Source: Saccharothrix longispora
Lineage (GTDB): Bacteria; Actinomycetota; Actinomycetes; Mycobacteriales; Pseudonocardiaceae
Assembly (NCBI RefSeq): GCF_030852425.1
Contig: NZ_NSDM01000013.1
Location: 264,738-328,737 of the forward strand
Length of the DNA: 64,000 nucleotides
Direction: 5' to 3'
Shown in pieces: positions 7,447-15,821 of the stretch; positions within the stretch are counted from its first letter, which is position 1; every line of letters starts with the position of its first letter. Position numbers and translations under genes: made by a program. The notes under the pieces are model-generated. The model was not told the origin of the DNA. It made no database searches and saw only the letters and a program-made list of their open reading frames with translations.

Positions 7447-10231
7447 TGGGGGTGGTGTCCAGGGTTCTGGCCAGTTCCAGGCGGGAGGTGACGTTCAGCT
7501 TGGCGTAGATGCGGGAGAGGTAGACCTCGATCGTCCGGGGGCTGTAGTGCAGGGCCGCGGCGATGTCGCGGTTGCGCATGCCCTGCTGGACGAGGCGGGC
7601 CACGTTCGACTCGGCCTGGGTCAGCAGGCCCCGGGGCGCGGTCCGCGTCCGGGGGACCTTGGCGCCGAGCTCCCGCAGGCGGGCGCCCGCCTGGCGGCGC
7701 AGGCCGTGCGCGCCCAGGCGGGAGAACGTGGCGTGCGCTTCCAGGAGGGCCGGGACGGCGGGGGCGAGCCGGCCCAGGGCGAGTTGGGCCCGGGCCCGTT
7801 CGAAGACCAGGCCGCCGGTCTCGGCTTCGCGGACCGCGTCACGGAGCAGGTCCGGGTCCCGGTGCACGAGGCCCGCGACCCGGCGCACCGCGGTCCGGGT
7901 CCAGGGGGACACGCGGTCGGCGGCCACGGACCGGAGGGTGGCCAGGGTGGCGCGGGCCTCGTCCACGAGGTCGTGCGCCAGGGACAGCTCGACCAGCCTG
8001 GCCAGGAGGACGCAGCTGTACGCGGACGCGCCGTCCGGGGCCACGGCGGCCGAGAGGGTCGCGCGGGCGGCGGTCGCGTCACCCCTGGCGGCCAGGTAGT
8101 CCGCCATGGCCAGGGCGTGCAGGCCGGCCATGTTGGGGCTGGTCGGCGGGGGCAGGCCGGCCAGGCGGGCGGCCACGTCCAGCTCGCCGCGCCACGTGCG
8201 CACCTCCAGTTCGATCGCGCGCAGGCCGTGCAGCATCATCAGCTCCTGCCGCGCCTCCAGCTCCGCGGCGGCCCGCCCGAGGCGTTCCAGGCAGGCGTCC
8301 CACTCGCCGCCGAACCAGTCGAGCGCCACGCCCGCCATCTCCAGCTCGCCGCGGAACGCGTGGCCGCCGGTGCGCTCGCGCAGCTCCTCGGCCCGTCGCA
8401 GCCGCCACGACGCGTCGTGCACCAGTCCCGCGAGCGCCCCGGTCGACGCGCCGACGGCCAGCGCCTGGAGCTCCAGCGCGGGCTGGTCGGCGGCGCCCAG
8501 CGCCCGGTTGGCGTACTCGACGGTCTTGTCGTGCCGGAACAGCATCGAGGTGATGACGGCCAGCCGGTCGAACACCACGACGCCCTCGGCGGCCGACGTG
8601 ACCGGCATGGCCTCGGTGCGCTCGGCCTCGGCGAGGGCGTCGGCGTGCCGCCCGGTGAAGACCAGCAGCAGCGCGCGCTGGGCGTGCAGCGCGGCGGGGG
8701 CGGCGCCGGCGGCCGACTCGGCGTCGGCCAGCTCGGCGTCGGCGAGCCGCAGCGCCTCGGCCAGCCTGCCCACGAGGAACAGGCAGCTGAGCACGACGAC
8801 CGCGCACCGCGACCGCTCGGGTCCGGGTGGCAGGGCGTCCAGGGCGGCGAGACCGGGCGCCGCGGCGGCGGCCGGGCGGGACGCGTGGGCCAGCGCCCGG
8901 CACTGGGACGCGAGCAGCGCGCCGCGTTCGGGCGCGGCGACCGGCAGCAGCTCCAGGGCCCGCGCGCACAGCGCCGCCGCCGTCTCGGGGGCGGTCGCGC
9001 GGTTGGCGTCGGCGGCCCGCGCCATCACGCGCACCGCGCGCAGGTCGCCCGGCGGCGCGGACTCGGCCAGGTGCCAGGCCAGTTCCAGCTCGTCGGTCGA
9101 CAGGCCGCGGTCGAGGTCCTCGAGCAGCCGGGCGCTGATGAGGCTGTGCAGGTGGCGGCGCTGCGCGGGCCCGATCTCCTGGTACAGGGCCTCGCCGACG
9201 AGGGCGTGCGAGAACCGGTAGCCGCGGTCCGCGTCGCGCACCACGATGTGCGCGCGCAGCAGCTCGTCGAACGCCGCCACCACGTCGTCCTCGGGCAGCG
9301 ACGCGACCCGCGCGAGCAGCCCGATGCGGTCCAGCCGCACCCGCCGGAACACCGACACGGCCCGGGCCACCGCACGCGTGCCCCGGTCGAGCGGGGCGAC
9401 GCGGCGCAGCACCGCCTCGCGCCGGGTCAGCCGGATCGCGGTCGGCGACACGGTGAGCCGGGCCCGGCCGCCGTCGACCGCGACGAGGTCCAGCTCGCGC
9501 AGCGAGCGGGCGATCTCCACGGCGAAGAACGGGTTGCCGTCCGCGCGCCGGCACACCTCGTGCGCCAGGCCCTCGTCGACCGGCGCGCCCAGCACGGACT
9601 CCGCGATCCGCGCCACCTCGCCGCCGCCGAGCGGCGCCAGTTCCAGCCGCACCACCTCGGCGTGCCGCTCCAGCCGGTCCAGCAGTTCGTCCACGCCGCC
9701 GTTGACGTGGTGCGAGCGGGTCGCGGCCAGCAGCACGAGCGGCGCGGCGGTGACCCGGCGCAGCACCACGGCGAGCATGGCCAGCGAGTCGTCGTCGGCC
9801 CGGTCGAGGTCGTCGAGGACCAGCGCGGCGGGCCGGTCGGCGGTGAGCGCGGCGAGGGCGCGGGCGACCAGTTCGCACGCCCGGCCGAACCAGCCCGCGT
9901 CCGGTTCGCCGGTCGGGGCCAGCGCCTCGGCGTCCGCCGCCGTCGCGGCGCACGACCGCAGGGCCGTGGCGACCGCCGCGTACGGGATGCGCCGGCTGAC
10001 GTCGTCGGACTCGGCGGCCAGCACCGCGCAGCCCCGGTCGCGCAGCCCGTCCCGCGCTCGCGCCAGCAGGCTCGACTTGCCGATGCCCGGCTCCCCCGAC
10101 ACGACGACGGCGACCACGCCGGCGGCGGGAACCCGGTCGACGGCCGCGGCCACGGCGGCCAGTTCGCTCTCCCTGCCGAAGAACGCGGGGGCAGAGGACA
10201 AGGGCGGCCTCCCGTCATGGGACTTCGTCAC
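7433..10231 (-). CDS. Large ATP-binding LuxR-family transcriptional regulator (LAL type)
   Basis: About 932 residues. An N-terminal AAA-type ATPase starts FFGRESELAAVAAAVD with the Walker A motif GEPGIGKSSL at about residue 43 and a Walker B-like VLDDLDRADDDSLAM. A long helical, TPR-like middle follows, then a C-terminal LuxR helix-turn-helix (LTQAESNVARLVQQGMRNRD, then YSPRTIEVYLSRIYAKLN). The family activates genes, often for secondary metabolism or sugar use, in response to an unknown ligand. The start is uncertain: GTG 10231 is chosen, GTG 10258 is also in frame, and neither has a strong ribosome site. The last codons and stop lie inside a repeat unit. It is transcribed divergently from the serine hydrolase gene at 10316. 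Confidence 0.85.
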   Translation of the reverse strand: MTKSHDGRPPLSSAPAFFGRESELAAVAAAVDRVPAAGVVAVVVSGEPGIGKSSLLARARDGLRDRGCAVLAAESDDVSRRIPYAAVATALRSCAATAADAEALAPTGEPDAGWFGRACELVARALAALTADRPAALVLDDLDRADDDSLAMLAVVLRRVTAAPLVLLAATRSHHVNGGVDELLDRLERHAEVVRLELAPLGGGEVARIAESVLGAPVDEGLAHEVCRRADGNPFFAVEIARSLRELDLVAVDGGRARLTVSPTAIRLTRREAVLRRVAPLDRGTRAVARAVSVFRRVRLDRIGLLARVASLPEDDVVAAFDELLRAHIVVRDADRGYRFSHALVGEALYQEIGPAQRRHLHSLISARLLEDLDRGLSTDELELAWHLAESAPPGDLRAVRVMARAADANRATAPETAAALCARALELLPVAAPERGALLASQCRALAHASRPAAAAAPGLAALDALPPGPERSRCAVVVLSCLFLVGRLAEALRLADAELADAESAAGAAPAALHAQRALLLVFTGRHADALAEAERTEAMPVTSAAEGVVVFDRLAVITSMLFRHDKTVEYANRALGAADQPALELQALAVGASTGALAGLVHDASWRLRRAEELRERTGGHAFRGELEMAGVALDWFGGEWDACLERLGRAAAELEARQELMMLHGLRAIELEVRTWRGELDVAARLAGLPPPTSPNMAGLHALAMADYLAARGDATAARATLSAAVAPDGASAYSCVLLARLVELSLAHDLVDEARATLATLRSVAADRVSPWTRTAVRRVAGLVHRDPDLLRDAVREAETGGLVFERARAQLALGRLAPAVPALLEAHATFSRLGAHGLRRQAGARLRELGAKVPRTRTAPRGLLTQAESNVARLVQQGMRNRDIAAALHYSPRTIEVYLSRIYAKLNVTSRLELARTLDTTPTRES

Positions 10232-10315
10232 CCTACCGACTGAGGAATCCCTACTCACGTGTCGTGGCTCACGGTGGTGACATGGTGTCCCACCACCGCA
10301 GCACCGGGAGGGTCG

Positions 10316-11500
10316 ATGACGGTCCAGGGCACCTGCCACGGCGACTTCGCCGAGGTCCGCGCAGAGTTCGAGGCCAACTTCGCGCACCGGGGCGAGGAGG
10401 GGGCGGGCGTGCACGTGACCGTCGACGGGGAGACCGTGGTCGACCTGTGGGGCGGTGACGCGGGCGGGCGGCCGTGGCGCGAGGACACCCTCACGCACGT
10501 GTGGTCGTGCACCAAGGGCGCGACCGCGCTGTGCGCGCACGTGCTGGCCTCGCGCGGCGACCTCGACCTGGACGCGCCGGTGACCCGCTACTGGCCGGAG
10601 TTCGGCGGCGCGACGACGCTCGTGCGGGACCTGCTGGCGCACCGGGCGGGGTTGGCCGCGCTGCGCGAGCCGGCCGCGCCGGGCCTGTTGCGCGACTGGG
10701 CCGCGACGACCGCCGCGCTGGCCGCGCAGGAGCCGTTCTGGGAGCCGGGCACGCGGCACGGCTACCACGCGCTGACCTTCGGCCACCTGGTCGGCGAGGT
10801 CGTGCGGCGGGTCAGCGGACTGGGCCTGGCGGAGTTCTTCGAGAAGGAGGTCTCCGGGCCGCTGGCGCTGGACTTCTGGCTGCGGCTGCCGGAGGACCTG
10901 GAGCCGCTCGTCGCGCCCACCCTGCCGCCGCCGCCCGGGTCGCCGGTGTCGCGCCTGTACCGGCGGGCGGTGGCGGAGCCGGGGTCGGTGCAGGCGCTGC
11001 TGCTGACGAACGACGGCGGGTACGCGGCGTCGTCGAACACGCGGGAGGCGCGTGCCGCCGAGTACGGGTCCGTGGGCGGCATGGCGAACGCGCGGGGGTT
11101 GGCGCAGATGTACCGGCCGCTGGCGCTGGGCGGCGGGTACAACGGGGTGCGGCTGGTGGACGAGGCGCAGGTGGCGTCGATGTCGGCGGTGGAGTCGGCC
11201 GGGTTCGACGAGGTGCTGCTGGTGCCCACCCGGTTCTCGTCGGGTTTCATGAAGTCCGCGGGCAACGGCCACCTGCCGCCCGCCGACCGGGGGGTCGTGC
11301 TGGCGGAGGACGCGTTCGGCCACTCGGGCATGGGCGGGTCGCTGGGTTTCGCGTCGCCGGCGGCGCGCATGTCGTTCGGGTACGTGATGACGCGGATGGG
11401 GCCGGGCATCGGCGTCAACGAGCGCGGGCAGTCCCTTGTGGACGCCGTGTACCGCGCGCTGGGGCACCGGCTCGCGCCGGGCGGCCCCTGGTTCCGCTGA
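10316..11500 (+). CDS. Beta-lactamase-fold serine hydrolase (EstB-like esterase)
   Basis: 394 residues from ATG 10316, which is preceded by GGGAGG. The class C beta-lactamase/family VIII esterase signature is present: catalytic SCTKG (SxxK) near residue 64, the tyrosine motif GYHALTFGHLVGEV near residue 145, and HSGMGGSLGF near residue 340 in place of the KTG box. There is no signal peptide, so it is probably cytoplasmic, which fits an esterase acting on small esters better than a secreted beta-lactamase. The first-found longer reading from 10259 adds a Trp/Pro-rich leader that looks non-coding. An SRPBCC gene follows after 13 bases and may be co-transcribed. Confidence 0.88.
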   Translation: MTVQGTCHGDFAEVRAEFEANFAHRGEEGAGVHVTVDGETVVDLWGGDAGGRPWREDTLTHVWSCTKGATALCAHVLASRGDLDLDAPVTRYWPEFGGATTLVRDLLAHRAGLAALREPAAPGLLRDWAATTAALAAQEPFWEPGTRHGYHALTFGHLVGEVVRRVSGLGLAEFFEKEVSGPLALDFWLRLPEDLEPLVAPTLPPPPGSPVSRLYRRAVAEPGSVQALLLTNDGGYAASSNTREARAAEYGSVGGMANARGLAQMYRPLALGGGYNGVRLVDEAQVASMSAVESAGFDEVLLVPTRFSSGFMKSAGNGHLPPADRGVVLAEDAFGHSGMGGSLGFASPAARMSFGYVMTRMGPGIGVNERGQSLVDAVYRALGHRLAPGGPWFR

Positions 11501-11513
11501 CTACGATGGCCGC

Positions 11514-11990
11514 GTGATCGAGGTGGTGCGCGGCAGGTGCGTGGCGGCGTCGCCGGAACGCGTGTGGCAGGTGGTGTCGCGCGCGTCGAGCACGGCGGCG
11601 TGGCTGGCCGACTGCGACCGGGTGGACGTCACCTCCGGCGCGGGGTGCGGGGAGCGGCGCACGCAGCACGGCCGGTGGGACGGCCACGTGTCCGAGGTCG
11701 ACCAGGAGGTCGTGGAGTTCCGCCGGCCGACGGTGATCGCGTGGCGGCACGTCGCGGAGCGCCTCGACGGCCGCCCGGCGCCGCGCTTCGCCCTGCGCAC
11801 CGAGTTCCGGGTGGAGCTGGCGGCGACCGCGGACGGGGGCACGGTCGTGCGGCTGCGGCTGCTCCAGGTGCCCGCCTCCGAGTTGCGGGGGCTGCTGCTC
11901 AGGGTGTTCGGCCGCCGCCGGGCGGCGTCGGCGATGGACGCCTCGCTGGACCGGCTGGTCGACCTCCTGGGACGCCCCGAGCCGCGCTGA
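11514..11990 (+). CDS. SRPBCC (START/Bet v1-fold) protein
   Basis: 158 residues from GTG 11514. The pattern IEVVRGRCVAASPERVWQVV at the N-terminus, followed by strands with conserved spacing (GCGERRTQHGRWDGHVSEVD, VIAWRHV, TEFRVELAATADGGTVVRLR) and a long C-terminal helix (AMDASLDRLVDLLG), is that of the polyketide-cyclase/dehydrase-like SRPBCC superfamily. These have a hydrophobic cavity that binds small lipophilic ligands. No catalytic residues can be singled out. It lies 13 bases after the serine hydrolase gene and is convergent with the TetR gene, with a stem-loop between. Confidence 0.8.
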   Translation: MIEVVRGRCVAASPERVWQVVSRASSTAAWLADCDRVDVTSGAGCGERRTQHGRWDGHVSEVDQEVVEFRRPTVIAWRHVAERLDGRPAPRFALRTEFRVELAATADGGTVVRLRLLQVPASELRGLLLRVFGRRRAASAMDASLDRLVDLLGRPEPR

Positions 11991-11994
11991 GGAG

Positions 11995-12021
11995 TCCGGC
12001 GCCGAGGAGTCACGCGCCGGA
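11995..12021. terminator. Stem-loop between convergent genes
   Basis: TCCGGCGC (11995-12002) pairs with GCGCCGGA (12014-12021) around an 11-base loop. It lies 5 bases after the SRPBCC gene and 11 bases after the TetR gene on the other strand, so it can serve both. There is no T-tract, as is usual in GC-rich actinobacteria. Confidence 0.6.
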
Positions 12022-12031
12022 AAGCCGGGCG

Positions 12032-12664
12032 TCACCCGGCGATGCCGTAGACCGACCGCAGCCACACGCACGTGAGGGTGTCGACGAGCTCCCGGTCCTT
12101 GGCCGCGGAACGGCGGGCCCGCGAGCGCGCCAGGAACGCCTGCTCGTTCATCTGCACCAGGATCGTGGCCAGCGCGCGGGAGTCCGGTCCGGGCGGCGCG
12201 ACGCCCGCGGCCCGCTCGATGTCGATCTGGTCGGCGGTGGAGTCGATGAAGCGCCGGGCCACCCCCGACCAGAACTCGCGCATCGACGGGTCCGTGTCGC
12301 GGGCGCGGACCGCGGCCCGCAGCACCGGGCCGTGCCGGCGCCACAGGGCGAGGCTCGCGCCCAGCGCCCGGCGGATCGAGTCCTCGGGCGGTTCGCTGCC
12401 GCGCCGCAGCCAGGAGGACGCGGACTCGTAGACGGCGTCGAGGACCGCCCCGGACAGCGCGTGCAGCACGGCTTCGCGCGAGGCGAAGTGGAAGTAGAAC
12501 GTCGACCGGGAGATGCCCGCGCCGGAGGCGAGCTCGTCGACCGCGATGTCGTCCAGGGAGCGCGTCTGCAACAGGCGCGTGGCGGTGTCCAGGATCGCCT
12601 GGGAGGTGAGGTCGCCCTTGCTGGGCCTGCGCCGCGACCCGACCGTGCCGGCACGTGGGGACAT
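12032..12664 (-). CDS. TetR-family repressor, EthR-like
   Basis: 210 residues. The N-terminal TetR helix-turn-helix is clear (ILDTATRLLQTRSLDDIAVD, then LASGAGISRSTFYFHFASRE), ending near residue 70. The wording of this region and the C-terminal ligand-binding half (WSGVARRFIDSTADQIDIER) resemble mycobacterial EthR, whose pocket binds hydrophobic ligands. The ATG at 12664 has AGAGG 9 bases upstream; a second ATG at 12673 touches the ribosome site and is less likely. It is divergent from the PHP-phosphoesterase gene, and a perfect 12-bp palindrome lies between them at 12712. No Baeyer-Villiger monooxygenase gene (the ethA partner) is nearby, so its target is unknown. Confidence 0.87.
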   Translation of the reverse strand: MSPRAGTVGSRRRPSKGDLTSQAILDTATRLLQTRSLDDIAVDELASGAGISRSTFYFHFASREAVLHALSGAVLDAVYESASSWLRRGSEPPEDSIRRALGASLALWRRHGPVLRAAVRARDTDPSMREFWSGVARRFIDSTADQIDIERAAGVAPPGPDSRALATILVQMNEQAFLARSRARRSAAKDRELVDTLTCVWLRSVYGIAG

Positions 12665-12711
12665 GGCGGACATCCTCTGGCGGCCGGCACGGCGGTCGCA
12701 AGGTGCGCAAG

Positions 12712-12723
12712 GGCACCGGTGCC
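12712..12723. promoter_or_regulatory. Palindrome in TetR/PHP divergent promoter region
   Basis: GGCACCGGTGCC is a perfect 12-bp palindrome between the divergent TetR (start 12664) and PHP (start 12815) genes. A position 48 bases upstream of the regulator fits an autoregulatory operator. There is no experimental basis, and GC-rich palindromes also occur by chance. Confidence 0.35.
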
Positions 12724-12814
12724 AAGTCGAGAGCCGCCCGCCCGACCACCCGGTCATGGGGCCACCGCGGCCGTGCGGTTCGCGGTCGGCGCGCGGGAGC
12801 GGTAGAACTGGGCG

Positions 12815-13798
12815 GTGGACCCCCTCTGGGCATTGCGGCAGGTGGCGTTCCAGCTGGAGCGCGCGGGTGAACCCACGTACCGGGTCCGGGCGTTCCGCCG
12901 GGCCGCGGACGTCGTGGCGGGGCTCGCCGACGGCGAGGTGGAGCGGCGTGCCGCGAACGGGACGCTGACCGACCTGCCGGGCATCGGCAAGTCCACCGCC
13001 GGCGTGATCACCGACGCCCTCGCCGGGCGGGAGCCGTCCTACCTGGCCAGGGGGCGCGAACCCGTCGTCGGCGGCCAGGCGTTGCGGGCGCTGCTCAGGG
13101 GCGACTGCCACACCCACTCCGACTGGTCGGACGGCGGCAGTCCGATCCGGGAGATGGCCGAGGCGGCCCGCGACCTCGGACACTCGTGGGTCGCGCTGAC
13201 CGACCACTCGCCGCGCCTCACCGTCGCCAACGGGCTGTCCGCCGACCGGTTGCGCCGACAGCTGGACGCGGTGGCGGCGGTGAACGAGGAGCTGGCGCCG
13301 TTCCGCGTCCTGACCGGCATCGAGGTCGACATCCTCGACGACGGCGCGCTCGACCAGCACGAGGACCTGTTGGCCCGGCTGGACGTCGTGGTCGCCGCCG
13401 TCCACTCGAAGCTGCGGATGCCCGGTCCCGCGATGACGCGCCGGCTGGTCGAGGCGGTGTCCCACCCGCACGTCGACGTGCTGGGCCACTGCACGGGGCG
13501 GCTGGTCACCGGCAAGGGGCGGCCGGAGTCCGAGTTCGACGCGGAGGCGGTGTTCGACGCGTGCGTGGAGGGCGGCACGGCGGTGGAGGTCAACTCGCGG
13601 CCGGAGCGCCGCGACCCGCCGGGCAGGCTGCTGCGGCTGGCGGTGGCGATGGGCTGCTCGTTCGCGATCGACAGCGACGCCCACGCGCCGGGCCAGCTCG
13701 ACTGGCTGTCGTACGGCTGCGAGCGGGCCGAGGAGTGCGGTGTCACGCCGGACCGGGTGATCAACACCCTGGACGTGGACGAGTTCCTGGCCCGCTGA
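12815..13798 (+). CDS. PHP-domain metal-dependent phosphoesterase with N-terminal helix-hairpin-helix
   Basis: 327 residues from GTG 12815. The N-terminal 90 residues resemble the small helical domain of family X polymerases (RAGEPTYRVRAFRRAADVV, then the helix-hairpin-helix LTDLPGIGKSTAGVITDAL). The PHP domain follows with its metal ligands: DCHTHSDWSDGG near residue 95, ALTDHSPR near 127, then EVDILDDG, VHSKLRM, GHCTGR and SDAHAPGQLDWLSYG. This is the C-terminal half of a PolX-type DNA polymerase without the nucleotidyl-transferase core. It is therefore more likely a stand-alone phosphoesterase, perhaps acting on DNA ends or histidinol-phosphate-like substrates, than a polymerase. It is divergent from the EthR-like regulator. 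Confidence 0.85.
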   Translation: MDPLWALRQVAFQLERAGEPTYRVRAFRRAADVVAGLADGEVERRAANGTLTDLPGIGKSTAGVITDALAGREPSYLARGREPVVGGQALRALLRGDCHTHSDWSDGGSPIREMAEAARDLGHSWVALTDHSPRLTVANGLSADRLRRQLDAVAAVNEELAPFRVLTGIEVDILDDGALDQHEDLLARLDVVVAAVHSKLRMPGPAMTRRLVEAVSHPHVDVLGHCTGRLVTGKGRPESEFDAEAVFDACVEGGTAVEVNSRPERRDPPGRLLRLAVAMGCSFAIDSDAHAPGQLDWLSYGCERAEECGVTPDRVINTLDVDEFLAR

Positions 13799-13841
13799 CG
13801 TCCCCGGCGCCGGCGTCCCCGGCCCGCCGGTGGGGGGGTGC

Positions 13842-14849
13842 TCAGCGGCCGGCGGTGGCGGAGCGCCGCACGCGGGAGGCGCGCAGCAGGTGGCCGTACC
13901 ACGGCACGAGCGGCCCGGTGCGGCTGTCGACCAGGCGCTGCCACGTGGCGCGGCACAGCGCCAGGAACGGCGCCGGGTCCCACTCGGCGGCCAGCGCGGC
14001 GAGCGGCCGGTCGCCGACGTTGCCCAGGGCGTAGCGGCGGTCGAAGCCGTAGGACACCGGCACCGCCGCGCCGTTGGCCTCGACCACCAGCGGCGTGAGC
14101 CATCGGCCCAGTGGCAGCGGGTGGTCGACGGGTGCGGCCATGAACGCCTCCGGGCTGCGGGCCAGCATGGTGCGCGGCACGGCGTCCAGCTGCACCGCCA
14201 TGCCGTGCTCCTCGGCGATGCGGCCCAGCTCGACCGCCGCGTAGGCGAGTTCGACGGCGTCGGGCCGCTCCCCCGCCATCAGGCGGTTGGCCGCGCCCTC
14301 GGGTTCGAGCGGGTGCACCTGGAGCAGCAGCGCGCCGGACCCGTGCGCGGCGAGCGCCACGTCGCCCAGCTGGGTGGCGTTGCCCTGGGTGAGGGTCGTG
14401 ATCACGCCGACCGGGATGCCCGCCTCGGTGAGCCTGCGGATGCCCGTCAACGCCTTCTCGAACGCGCCCGGCTGGTCGCGGATGCGGTCGTGCGTGGCGC
14501 GGTCGCCGTCCAGGGACACGGCGACGAGGTCGACGGCCCCGCGCACCAGCCCGATCCGGCGCTGCGTGAGCGCGACCGCGTTGGTGGTGACCGTGGTGCG
14601 CATCCCGGCGTCGCGGGCGGCGCGCAGCAGGGCGGGCAGCTCGGGGTAGAGGAACGGTTCGCCGCCCGACACGTTGAGCACGTCGTAGCCGAGCCGGGCG
14701 GCGTCCCGCACGACCCGCGAGAGCACGCCGATCGGCACGGACTCGGTGACGTCCGGCCCGGAGCTGGAGTAGCAGTGCAGGCAGCGCAGGTTGCAGAGCC
14801 TGGTCGGGTGCACCTGGAGCACCGCCCGACCGCCCGTGTGCCCCGCCAT
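13842..14849 (-). CDS. Radical SAM protein
   Basis: 335 residues from ATG 14849, preceded by GGGAGGG. The radical SAM cluster motif CNLRCLHC (C19, C23, C26) binds a [4Fe-4S] cluster that cleaves S-adenosylmethionine, and VSGGEPFLYPEL supplies the GGE SAM contact. The C-terminal part (SYGFDRRYALGNVGDRPLAA) looks like a SPASM-type tail, but its cysteine cluster is absent; only one cysteine (LALCRATWQ) is seen. It is therefore probably a single-cluster enzyme. No RiPP precursor peptide, nitrogenase or cofactor pathway gene was found next to it, so the substrate is unknown. Its promoter region is shared with the divergent secreted-protein gene at 15116. Confidence 0.83.
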   Translation of the reverse strand: MAGHTGGRAVLQVHPTRLCNLRCLHCYSSSGPDVTESVPIGVLSRVVRDAARLGYDVLNVSGGEPFLYPELPALLRAARDAGMRTTVTTNAVALTQRRIGLVRGAVDLVAVSLDGDRATHDRIRDQPGAFEKALTGIRRLTEAGIPVGVITTLTQGNATQLGDVALAAHGSGALLLQVHPLEPEGAANRLMAGERPDAVELAYAAVELGRIAEEHGMAVQLDAVPRTMLARSPEAFMAAPVDHPLPLGRWLTPLVVEANGAAVPVSYGFDRRYALGNVGDRPLAALAAEWDPAPFLALCRATWQRLVDSRTGPLVPWYGHLLRASRVRRSATAGR

Positions 14850-15115
14850 GCCGCCCTCCCGCGTCCCGGATACCCATATGGAGGACCGAGCGGCCGCGCT
14901 GATACGTCCATCCGTCACCGAAGGACCCCTGGACGGGAGGAGCCCGGAGTCCCTCGCCGGACGGGTGCCGCAATAGTGCGGCAATTGCGGAATTCCGAAT
15001 GCGCGATCCGGGTCGGTCTCGATTGGCGCGGTGCTATGGTGCCGCATCGCGCACCGGGATCGGGTGCGTCGCGCGAGTTCCATTCACGTCTTATGCCTGA
15101 AAGGGATTCCTCCCC

Positions 15116-15793
15116 GTGGACGGTCAGGACTTACGGACAGCACGCCCGCGCAGGACCCGGACGGCGGTGGGACTGGCGGCCGCCGGCGTGGCGATCCTCG
15201 CGGCCGGGGTGGTGATCGGCCGGTGGGACGCGTGGTCACCGTCCCCGCAGGCAGCATCCCCGCAGGCCACCTCGGCGCCGGCCGCGGGACCGGTGACCGC
15301 GTCGTCGAGCGACGCGGGACCGGCGCCCGTGGCGGGGCCGGGCGCCACCTGGCTGGCCGACCTGAAGCCGGTCGGCAGCACCTCCATAGACGAGGCGTAC
15401 GCGGAAAGCCCGTGGCAGGTCGCGGCGGCGCGGGTGAGCGGGGTGGAGCACCGCAAATCGATTTCCGCGACCGGCGCGTGGTGTTCCTCGGCGCAATTGG
15501 AGTTCGCGGTCGAGGGCGAATACGAACGGCTCACCGCGCGGGTCGCCATCGCGGACGACTCGCAGCTCACCAAGGCGCTCGACTTCTACGTGCTGGCCGA
15601 CGGCCGCCGGGTCGGCGAGGTCCCGGACGTCGGCATGACCCCGCAGCGGGTGGACGTCGTGGTCGCCGGGGCGAGCAGGCTGGCCATCGGCGTCGAGCCC
15701 ACCGCGGCCGACGGCGGCGGCTGCCCCGGTCCGGAGCGCGTCGGCGTGTGGGTGGACCCGTCGTTGACGAAGGCCGGCCCGGCGTCGGGGTGA
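15116..15793 (+). CDS. Membrane-anchored NPCBM-like carbohydrate-binding protein
   Basis: 225 residues from GTG 15116. A basic N-terminus precedes one membrane helix (about residues 18-40, VGLAAAGVAILAAGVVIG), then an Ala/Pro/Ser linker of about 45 residues. The external domain starts at WLADLKPVGSTSIDEAYAES and continues RKSISATGAWCSSAQLEFAV, FYVLADGRRVGEVPDVGM and ASRLAIGVEP. This resembles the NPCBM (novel putative carbohydrate-binding module) fold, with two cysteines (CSS and GGCPG) that could form a disulfide. It probably binds a cell-surface or extracellular glycan. It is convergent with the livK-like gene, and its stop codon lies in the stem-loop at 15776. Confidence 0.7.
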   Translation: MDGQDLRTARPRRTRTAVGLAAAGVAILAAGVVIGRWDAWSPSPQAASPQATSAPAAGPVTASSSDAGPAPVAGPGATWLADLKPVGSTSIDEAYAESPWQVAAARVSGVEHRKSISATGAWCSSAQLEFAVEGEYERLTARVAIADDSQLTKALDFYVLADGRRVGEVPDVGMTPQRVDVVVAGASRLAIGVEPTAADGGGCPGPERVGVWVDPSLTKAGPASG

Positions 15794-15802
15794 CGCCGGG
15801 CC
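15776..15802. terminator. Bidirectional terminator stem-loop
   Basis: GGCCCGGCGTC (15776-15786) pairs perfectly with GACGCCGGGCC (15792-15802) around a 5-base loop. It covers the stop codon of the NPCBM-like gene and lies 19 bases past the end of the liv operon on the other strand. Confidence 0.75.
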
Positions 15803-15821
15803 GGTCCTGGTCGACGGGTGG

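Noticed and set aside
14870..14875. GGGTAT on the minus strand upstream of the radical SAM gene as a fourth SigB/SigF promoter
   Set aside because: No GTT-like element lies 15-17 bases upstream, so the pairing that supports the other three sites is missing.
14791..14976. A 61-codon frame as a RiPP precursor for the radical SAM enzyme
   Set aside because: It overlaps the start of the radical SAM gene in antisense, lacks a ribosome site and a leader-core layout, and there are no transport or protease genes nearby.
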